A stretch of 64,000 nucleotides of DNA from Micromonospora sp. RP3T (GTDB lineage Bacteria > Actinomycetota > Actinomycetes > Mycobacteriales > Micromonosporaceae), in assembly GCF_003027925.1 (NCBI RefSeq), contig NZ_PYPS01000039.1:1-64000 (forward strand), read 5' to 3'. A program made the translations under genes and the position numbers. The stretch's first letter is position 1; the number at the start of each line of letters is the position of its first letter. The notes under the pieces were generated by a model, which was not told the origin of the DNA, did no database searches, and saw only the letters and a list, made by a program, of their open reading frames with translations. This document shows positions 58,012 to 64,000 of the stretch, in pieces.

Positions 58012-60405
58012 TCAGGAGACGTCGACAGCGGTGTCGTCGATGACGAACGACGTCTGGAGGGACGCGTCCTCGGTGCCGGTGAACTTCAGCGTCACGGTCT
58101 GCCCGGCGTACGCGGCCAGGGAGAACGACCGCTGGGTGTAGCCGGTGGCCTTGTTCAGGTTCGAGTAGGTCGCCAGCGTCGCCAGCACGGTGCCGGACGA
58201 GTTGAGCACCTGCACGTTCAGCTTGTCGTACTGCACGCTGGTGGTGGACTCGGCCGAGTCGATGTGCAGCCAGAAGCTGAAGTTGTAGGTCGAGCAGCCC
58301 GACGGCAGGCTCACCGACTGGGCGATGTTCTCGTTGCTGCTGTAGCCGTAGCCGTTCAGCCAGGCGAACCGGGTGCCGCCGTGCGCCGACTGGCCGGTGT
58401 AGGCGCCGATCGCGCCGGTGGTGCCGGTCCACGGGCTGGTGCCGGTCTCGAAGCCCGCGTTGCCGAGCTTCTGGCCGGCGCCGGTGCAGCCGCCGCCGGT
58501 GCCGGTGACGGTCAGCGAGTACGTGGCGGACTTCGCACCCGACGTCGCGTTGCCGGTGACCGTCACCGAGTAGGTGCCGGTCGGCGTGCTCGCGCTGGTG
58601 GCGATGGTGAGCGTGGACGAGCCGCCCGAGGTCACCGAGGCGGGGCTGAACGACGCGGTGGCGCCGGTCGGCAGGCCGGACGCGGAGAGCGTGACGGTCT
58701 GCGCGGTCCCGCTGGTGGTGGCGGTGGCGACGGTGGCCGTGGCGGAACCGCCCTGGGTGACCGAGCCGGCGGTCGGGGAGAGCGACACGGAGAAGTCGTT
58801 CCCGGTGGAGCTGCACGGCGCGTCGCTGCCGGCCACGTTCACCGCGGTCCACGCCGCCTGGACGGCCTTGTACTCGGTGGAGCAGTTGCCGTACAGGTCG
58901 GTCGCTGCCCGCAGGCTGTACGCGCGGGCCGTGTTCGACGGGGTGGTGGTGTTCACGTAAGAGGTGTTCGAGGTGAAGTACACGTCGAGCGCCCGGTACC
59001 AGATCTTCTCCGCCTTGGCGCGACCGATGCCGGTCACCGCCGGGGCCGAGCCGCAGACCGGCGAGGTGCCGTACGCGGTGGCGCCGGTGCCCTCGGCCAG
59101 GTTGAAGTAGAAGTGGTTGCCGACGCCGGAGGAGTAGTGCACGTCCTTGTTCTTCGTGCTGGTGGACCAGCAGGAGTCGGACGAGCCGTCCAGCGACGGG
59201 TTGTACATGTAGCGCAGCGGCGTGCCGTTGCCGTTGATGTTGATCTTCTCGCCGACCTGGTAGTCACCCGGGTCGCTGGGCGCGGCGGCGTAGAACTCCA
59301 TCATGTTGCCGAAGATGTCGCTGGTGGCCTCGTTGAGGCCGCCGGACTCACCGGAGTAGACCAGGCCGGACAGCGCCTCGGTGACGCCGTGGCTCATCTC
59401 GTGGCCGGCCACGTCCAGCGAGACCAGCGGGCGGGAGTTGCTCGACCCGTCGCCGTAGGTCATCTGGGACCCGTCCCAGAACGCGTTGACGTAGTTGTTG
59501 CCGTAGTGCACCCGGCTCGGCACGCCCTGGCCGTTGCCGAAGATGCCGTTGCGGCCGTGCACGTTCAGGAAGTAGTCGAACGTCTTCGCGGCGCCGAAGT
59601 GGGCGTCCACGGCGGCCGACTGCCGGTTGGAGTTGGCGCCGTTACCCCACGCGTTGTCGGCGTCGGTGAACGTGGTGCAGGTCGAGGTGCCGTTGTTCAT
59701 GTCGCAGGTACGGCCGTTGCCGTGCGACGGGTCGATCATCGAGTAGGTGCTGCCGGAGAGCGTGGTGTCGATGCTGACCGTGCCGGTGTAGATGCCCTGA
59801 CCGCTGCCGACCACCGACTCGATCTCGTCGTACGAGCCGATCAGCTTGCCGGTGGTCGCGTCCGTGATGACGTGCAGCTTCGACGGCGTCTGCTTGTCCG
59901 CCTTCCAGCCGGAGGCGACCGTCTCCCAGGCCAGCCGGCCCTTGCCGCTGCTGGCGTCCACGAACAGCTCGGGCGCGCCGACGGAGGTGAGGCTGCCGGA
60001 GAACGCCTTGCGCGCGCTGGCCTTGGCGGCGTCCGCGCCGACCTTGGCGCTGGTGCCGAGCGTCAGCGGGGCGGACAGGCCGACCGAGGTGCCGCTCATG
60101 GTGCCGTTCGGGGCGGTGTGCACGACGAAGTCGCCGCCGTAGACCCGCAGGCCCTGGTAGGTCCGGGTGTAGCGGGTGTGTGCCGCCCCGGAGGGGTCGA
60201 CCTTGGTGCGGACGGCCTGGTACGCCTCCCCGCCGGCACCCTGCACGGCGCCGGGGTTGGCGCGCAGCAGGCTGTCGGCGCGTGCCGCGGCGGCACGCTC
60301 GGGGCTGGGGGCGCTGGGCGCTGCCGCTTGCGCCGTGCTGGTGACGCAGGCCAGCACGCCGCTGGTGAGCAGCGCTGCGCTGACGGCGGCGACGGTTCTT
60401 TTCAC
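58012..60405 (-). CDS. Secreted M4 (thermolysin-like) metalloprotease
   Basis: The 797-residue protein has a signal peptide (VKRTVAAVSAALLTSGVLAC), an FTP/PepSY propeptide, and an M4 peptidase with zinc site GHEMSHGVTE (His335, Glu336, His339) and GGLNEATSD (Glu359). Two tail domains follow: an immunoglobulin-like domain (about 555-640) and a beta-sandwich (about 650-797) with FETGTSPW. GTG 60405 follows AGGAGGG by 6 bp. It is divergent from an emfourin-like lipoprotein that may inhibit it. Confidence 0.95.
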   Translation of the reverse strand: MKRTVAAVSAALLTSGVLACVTSTAQAAAPSAPSPERAAAARADSLLRANPGAVQGAGGEAYQAVRTKVDPSGAAHTRYTRTYQGLRVYGGDFVVHTAPNGTMSGTSVGLSAPLTLGTSAKVGADAAKASARKAFSGSLTSVGAPELFVDASSGKGRLAWETVASGWKADKQTPSKLHVITDATTGKLIGSYDEIESVVGSGQGIYTGTVSIDTTLSGSTYSMIDPSHGNGRTCDMNNGTSTCTTFTDADNAWGNGANSNRQSAAVDAHFGAAKTFDYFLNVHGRNGIFGNGQGVPSRVHYGNNYVNAFWDGSQMTYGDGSSNSRPLVSLDVAGHEMSHGVTEALSGLVYSGESGGLNEATSDIFGNMMEFYAAAPSDPGDYQVGEKININGNGTPLRYMYNPSLDGSSDSCWSTSTKNKDVHYSSGVGNHFYFNLAEGTGATAYGTSPVCGSAPAVTGIGRAKAEKIWYRALDVYFTSNTSYVNTTTPSNTARAYSLRAATDLYGNCSTEYKAVQAAWTAVNVAGSDAPCSSTGNDFSVSLSPTAGSVTQGGSATATVATATTSGTAQTVTLSASGLPTGATASFSPASVTSGGSSTLTIATSASTPTGTYSVTVTGNATSGAKSATYSLTVTGTGGGCTGAGQKLGNAGFETGTSPWTGTTGAIGAYTGQSAHGGTRFAWLNGYGYSSNENIAQSVSLPSGCSTYNFSFWLHIDSAESTTSVQYDKLNVQVLNSSGTVLATLATYSNLNKATGYTQRSFSLAAYAGQTVTLKFTGTEDASLQTSFVIDDTAVDVS

Positions 60406-60574
60406 ATGCCCTCCTGAAAGGAAGTTGTGACGGGGGTAGTCACTGATGTAGATATAGCTGAGACATCGAAGGACGTGAAAGAGGGCGACGGTTTCCCGCC
60501 TCAGACACTGACCGAACGGATGAGGGGGGCGCGGTGGTCCGGAACCGGGTGGCCCCGTCGTGCGTCCGATCGGC

Positions 60575-61030
60575 ATGAGAGCAGCCCCCGCCGCGGCGAT
60601 CGCCCTCGCCGCCGTCCTCACCCCGCTCGCCGGCTGCGCCCGGGCCGACACGCCGGCCCCGGTCGGACCGGCCACCACCGGACTGCCCGGCGTCGAGGTG
60701 GTGCTGGTGCGTTCCGGCGGCATCGCCGGGCTGACCGACACCATCACCGTGCGCCCGGACGGTCACTGGACGAAGACCGACCGGGCCGGTGCCACCCGCG
60801 ACGGCCGGCTCACCGACGTCGACCTCGACCGGCTGCGGCAGCTCACCGTCGACCCCCGGCTGACCGCCGAGGCTGCCGTCACCGTGCCGGCGACCATGTG
60901 CGCCGACGCGTTCACCTACCGGCTCACCATCGGTCCGACCACCAGCTCCTACGTGGACTGTCCGCCGCAGGCGACCCCGCCGGCCGCGACCGCCGAGGTG
61001 GTCGGCCTGCTCACCCGCGCCACCGGCTGA
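60575..61030 (+). CDS. Lipoprotein resembling the M4-protease inhibitor emfourin
   Basis: The 151-residue product has a lipoprotein signal ending LTPLAGC. The mature part, with VVLVRSGGIAGLTDTITVRP, DVDLDRLRQLTVDPRL and a Cys pair (MCADAFTYRLTIG ... YVDC), has the R-S-G-G-x-A-G and alternating strand pattern of emfourin, the inhibitor of protealysin, an M4 protease. It is encoded next to and divergent from an M4 protease. Start ATG 60575; GTG 60560 is an alternative. The inhibitor role is inferred. Confidence 0.65.
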   Translation: MRAAPAAAIALAAVLTPLAGCARADTPAPVGPATTGLPGVEVVLVRSGGIAGLTDTITVRPDGHWTKTDRAGATRDGRLTDVDLDRLRQLTVDPRLTAEAAVTVPATMCADAFTYRLTIGPTTSSYVDCPPQATPPAATAEVVGLLTRATG

Positions 61031-61040
61031 GCCGGACCGG

Positions 61041-61925
61041 TCACCAGCCGGCCGCCGCCGCGTGCAACGTCCGCCGCACGGCCTCCGTCTCGCGCCGCCC
61101 GGCCACCGCCGGCCGGGCCGCGAGGAAGAGCGTGTTGAGTGGCGGCACCGGCGGCGCGAGCAGCGCCCGCACCGCGCCCGAGGCCAGCTCACTCCGGCAG
61201 AGGTACGCCGGCAGCACGCTCGCCCCGGCGCCCGCCACCACTGCCGACCGGACCGCCCGCAGGTCGGCCACGACCAGGCTGGGGGTGCGGGTGAGCCGGG
61301 TGTCGAAGACGGTGCGCCAGTAACGGCGCAGGATCGGCGCCTCCTCGCCGTAGGCGACAAGCGGCACGTCGCGCAGCGCCGCCGGGGTCACCGGGCCGGC
61401 CAGCCGATCCGCCCAGACCGGCGCCGCCACCAGCACGAACTCCTCGTCGTAGAGCGGCTCGACGACCACGCCGCGCCGGCGTGGCCGCACGCTCGTCACC
61501 GCCAGGTCGAGCCGGCCGGCGACCAGGTCGTCCACCAGCCGCTCCGGCATCCCGGCGACCACCCGCAGCTCCAGGCCGTCGGCCACCAGGCCGGCCAGCG
61601 CCGGCAGCACCCGCTCGCCGAGCAGCTCGGCCGGCCCACCGAGGAAGACCGTCCGGGCGTACGCCGCGTCCGGCTCCCCGGTCAGCACAGCGGCGAGCCG
61701 GTCCAGTGGCTCGGCCACCCGGCGGGCCAGCTCGTCCCCGGCGGCGGTCGGGGTGACGCCCCGGGGCAGCCGGTCGAACAGCGGTCGCCCGACCGCCTCC
61801 TCCAGCGCCCGGAGCTGCGCGGTCACCGTGGGCTGCGCCACACCGAGCAGTTCGGCCGCGCCGGTGACCGACCCGGCCCGGTGCACGGCGAGGAAGCTGC
61901 GGAGCAGGTCCAGCGACACCTTCAC
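61041..61925 (-). CDS. LysR family transcriptional regulator
   Basis: The 294-residue protein has a LysR helix-turn-helix (GSVTGAAELLGVAQPTVTAQ) and a substrate-binding domain from about residue 88. ATG 61925. It is divergent from the DJ-1/PfpI gene at 61998, with 72 bp between, the usual arrangement for a LysR protein and its target. The effector is unknown. Confidence 0.92.
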   Translation of the reverse strand: MKVSLDLLRSFLAVHRAGSVTGAAELLGVAQPTVTAQLRALEEAVGRPLFDRLPRGVTPTAAGDELARRVAEPLDRLAAVLTGEPDAAYARTVFLGGPAELLGERVLPALAGLVADGLELRVVAGMPERLVDDLVAGRLDLAVTSVRPRRRGVVVEPLYDEEFVLVAAPVWADRLAGPVTPAALRDVPLVAYGEEAPILRRYWRTVFDTRLTRTPSLVVADLRAVRSAVVAGAGASVLPAYLCRSELASGAVRALLAPPVPPLNTLFLAARPAVAGRRETEAVRRTLHAAAAGW

Positions 61926-61997
61926 ATCAGCAAACCTATCGCCGACGTGACTCTCGCCTATTGGTCAGCTATGGCTCGGCGCGTCAGCATGGTGGGC

Positions 61998-62654
61998 ATG
62001 ACTCGTGCACTCATCGCGCTGACCAGCCATTCCGACCTCGGCACCACGGGCCGCAAGACCGGCTACTACGTGGGCGAGGCCGCCGAACCGTGGGAGGTCT
62101 TCCGGGCCGCCGGGTACGACGTCGACCTGGTGTCGGTGGCCGGCGGCGAGCCGCCGACCGACGGCCGGGACAGCGACGACAGGACCCAGAACGACTTCCT
62201 CGCCACCGCCGGCGTGACGGACACCCCGAAGGCGGCGGACGTCGACCCGTCCGGTTACGACGTGATCGTCTTCGCCGGCGGCCATGGCACGATGTGGGAC
62301 TTCCCCGACGACCCGGACCTGGCCCAAATCGCCCGCTCGGTCTACGAGCGCGGCGGCGTGGTCGCCGCCGTCTGTCACGGCCCTTCCGCGCTGGTGAACC
62401 TCACCCTCTCCGACGGCTCGCGGCTGGTCGCCGGCAAGCGGGTGGCCGGCTTCACCAACGACGAGGAGGCCGCCGTCGGCCTCACCGACGAGGTGCCGTT
62501 CCTGCTCGCCGACAAGCTCGCCGAGGCCGGCGCGCAGCACGTGCCGGCGCCGAACTTCACCGAGCACGTGGTGGTCGACGGTCGCCTGGTCACCGGCCAG
62601 AACCCGCAGTCCGCCCGCGCCCTGGCCGAGGCCGTGGTGAAGCTGCGCGGCTGA
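61998..62654 (+). CDS. DJ-1/PfpI family protein
   Basis: The 218-residue protein is a class I glutamine-amidotransferase-like protein with the nucleophile elbow AAVCHGPSAL (Cys) and AGGHGTMWDFPDD, typical of Hsp31-like chaperones/glyoxalase III. It may protect against aldehydes. ATG 61998 (MTRALIAL) is used; ATG 61989 is possible. It is probably controlled by the divergent LysR gene. Confidence 0.88.
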   Translation: MTRALIALTSHSDLGTTGRKTGYYVGEAAEPWEVFRAAGYDVDLVSVAGGEPPTDGRDSDDRTQNDFLATAGVTDTPKAADVDPSGYDVIVFAGGHGTMWDFPDDPDLAQIARSVYERGGVVAAVCHGPSALVNLTLSDGSRLVAGKRVAGFTNDEEAAVGLTDEVPFLLADKLAEAGAQHVPAPNFTEHVVVDGRLVTGQNPQSARALAEAVVKLRG

Positions 62655-62724
62655 GCGCCGGCGGACGCCCTTCCTGATGTCGCCAGGCGAGACCGTCTCC
62701 GAGGCGACCGGCATGGTTCGGACG

Positions 62725-63336
62725 TCAGAACCGGTAGTCCTCGGGCAGGCCGGTGGCGCGCAGCTCGGGCGGCAGGTGGGCGGCGTCGTTCAGTGCGACC
62801 ACCGTCGGCGGGCCGGCCGAGCTGTAGCGGATCACGGTCAACGCGCAGTTGGCGTGGTTGAGCCCGATCCACCGGCGTTCCGGCGCCTCCAGGGCGTGCC
62901 GCACCAGCCAGGCGACCAGGAAGTTGTGGGTCACCACCAGCTCACGGACGTCGCCGGAGGCGGGGGCGGTGGCGAACCGGGCCACCGCCCCCGCCGTCAC
63001 GCGCGGCCCGTTCCGCCGGTCCCGCTCGGAGAACTGGGCGAGGAACGCCGCGTGCCGCTCCGGCAGGCCGGCCGGGTCGGTGTCGTGCGGCATGTGGTCA
63101 CCGGCCCGGTCGTCGAGGCGTACCGGAACACCCGGCAGCTCCGCCGCGACCAGCGCGGCGGTCTCCGCGGCCCGGGCCAGCGGCCCGTGGTGCACCGCGT
63201 CGAGGCGCACGCCGCGCAGGCGTTGCCCGAGCAGCGTGGCCTGCCGGCGGCCCCGCGCCGACAGGCCGGTGTCCGCCTCCTGCTCGGGAGCGTCCTGCTC
63301 GCCGTGTCGGGCCAGGAGCAGCAGGCGGCTCGCCAT
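62725..63336 (-). CDS. Histidine phosphatase family protein
   Basis: The 203-residue protein has the branch-1 phosphatase motif LLARHGEQ (phospho-His), an Arg-containing PLARAAETA and the second-His site VTHNFLVAWL. It removes phosphate from an unknown small molecule or protein. ATG 63336 (MASRLLLLARHG) is at the start of the domain. It has no operon partner. Confidence 0.9.
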   Translation of the reverse strand: MASRLLLLARHGEQDAPEQEADTGLSARGRRQATLLGQRLRGVRLDAVHHGPLARAAETAALVAAELPGVPVRLDDRAGDHMPHDTDPAGLPERHAAFLAQFSERDRRNGPRVTAGAVARFATAPASGDVRELVVTHNFLVAWLVRHALEAPERRWIGLNHANCALTVIRYSSAGPPTVVALNDAAHLPPELRATGLPEDYRF

Positions 63337-63401
63337 CGGTCACCTCGTCAAGATCGGGATGCCGACCCTAACCGGCCGGTCGCGATCCCCGCAGCCCGCG
63401 A

Positions 63402-63821
63402 TCACCCGCGCGGATGCATCTGGCCGACCCGGATCCGGTTGCCGAACGGGTCGCGGATGCCGAAGTCGATCCCGTACGGCCGGTCGGTCGGCTCGTCGGT
63501 GACCTCCACGCCCTTGGCCACCAGGTCCGCGTACGTCTGGTGCGCGTCGTCGGTGGTGAGGAACAGGAAACCGCCGGTGGCGCCCTTGGTGAGCAACTCC
63601 CGGACCTGCTCCGCGGTCTTCGGGTCCAGCGCCGGCGGGCCGGGCTTCTCCAACAGGATCTCCCGGCCGGGGTCGCCCGGCACGTTGACCGTGAGCCACC
63701 GCATGAAGCCGAGATCCTGGTCGGTGCTCACCTCCATGCCCAGCTTGCCGACATAGAAGTCGAGGGCCTCGTCCTGGTCGAGCACGTAGATCTGGGAGCG
63801 GGAGATCGAAGTCATCGTCAT
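63402..63821 (-). CDS. VOC (glyoxalase/bleomycin-resistance fold) protein
   Basis: The 139-residue protein has paired beta-alpha-beta-beta-beta units with SQIYVLDQDEALDFYVGKLG and IDFGIRDPFGNRIRVGQ, a typical metal-binding VOC fold. Function unknown. ATG 63821 is 10 bp after the stop of an AraC-type gene, so they are co-transcribed. Such AraC-VOC pairs are common and the VOC protein may act on the regulator's inducer. Confidence 0.88.
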   Translation of the reverse strand: MTMTSISRSQIYVLDQDEALDFYVGKLGMEVSTDQDLGFMRWLTVNVPGDPGREILLEKPGPPALDPKTAEQVRELLTKGATGGFLFLTTDDAHQTYADLVAKGVEVTDEPTDRPYGIDFGIRDPFGNRIRVGQMHPRG

Positions 63822-63831
63822 GCCGAGGACG

Positions 63832-64000
63832 CTAGAGCAGGCCCCCGACCTGCTGCTTATCCAAAACTGCACGTTTCGCGTCGCGACCCGCGGCGGCGCT
63901 CGGGCGCATCCATGCCCTGGTGAAGCAGCTCGGCACGTCGGCCGGGGCGGCCTTGCGACGCCGGTAGGCCGACGGGGACTCGCCGACGATGTCGTGGAAC
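63832..64000 (-). CDS. AraC family regulator, C-terminal end (runs off the right edge)
   Basis: The minus strand from the window edge reads FHDIVGESPSAYRRRKAA, the end of the second helix-turn-helix of AraC-type regulators, then a short basic tail, and stops at TAG 63832. Only the last 55 or so residues are visible. It lies directly upstream of the VOC gene. Confidence 0.8.
   Translation of the reverse strand, partial: FHDIVGESPSAYRRRKAAPADVPSCFTRAWMRPSAAAGRDAKRAVLDKQQVGGLL

Overview
The window looks like chromosome from a filamentous actinomycete, most probably Micromonospora or a close relative. The basis is the very high G+C content, the many GTG starts, a complete conservon signalling operon (cvn), groEL under paired CIRCE operators, a DUF3263 protein, remains of an actinobacterial gas-vesicle cluster, and a chitinase plus amino-sugar catabolism set. 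I see no rRNA or tRNA genes, CRISPR arrays, transposases or prophage genes. The genus is inferred from these features, not from a database search.

Layout. Positions 1-8200: the 5' end of an unidentified gene on the minus strand, a membrane-anchored subtilisin-like protease, acetyltransferases, groEL with two CIRCE operators, a proline-rich membrane protein and a cold-shock protein. Positions 8200-15400: paaN, a double-GNAT protein, a zinc-ribbon threonine-synthase-family enzyme directly behind a textbook SAM-I riboswitch (candidate MetM, homocysteine synthesis), a lipoprotein, a minimal GntR-type DNA-binding protein and a DoxX protein. Positions 15600-21340: a two-gene unit made of an EACC1-like small protein and a HExxH metallopeptidase, then an ABC export system whose ATPase is fused to an alpha/beta hydrolase. 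Positions 21700-30420: a sensor, cvnA, cvnB, cvnC and cvnD, a small protein and a two-domain CDC48-like ATPase, all in one direction. Positions 30600-32360: gvpY-gvpZ-gvpJ' debris of a gas-vesicle operon. Positions 32600-41170: acetyltransferase, PP2C-like protein, DUF3263 protein, a second ABC pair, then a DeoR regulator facing a SIS isomerase-ROK kinase-nagA operon. Positions 41260-49200: two proteins that share a domain, a DUF4032 protein, a PAP2 phosphatase, a secreted GH18 chitinase and an APC permease. Positions 49200-64000: a toxin-antitoxin pair with a broken toxin, an RCK channel-like protein, a Pyr_excise-like protein, an FAD oxidoreductase, HNH nuclease, paired membrane paralogues, an enoyl-CoA hydratase, a secreted M4 protease beside an emfourin-like lipoprotein, LysR/DJ-1, histidine phosphatase, and a VOC protein behind the 3' end of an AraC regulator.

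How the parts work together. The chitinase would release GlcNAc oligomers; the SIS-ROK-nagA operon is equipped to phosphorylate, deacetylate and isomerise amino sugars. The SAM riboswitch ties the threonine-synthase-like enzyme to methionine status, which makes little sense for threonine synthesis and good sense for homocysteine synthesis from O-phosphohomoserine. The M4 protease and its neighbour may be an enzyme-inhibitor pair.

The most unusual non-coding signal is a set of short intergenic elements. Three copies of one palindrome, three copies of a 19-12-19 direct-repeat element and one further palindrome are each exactly 50 bp; most sit just after stop codons.
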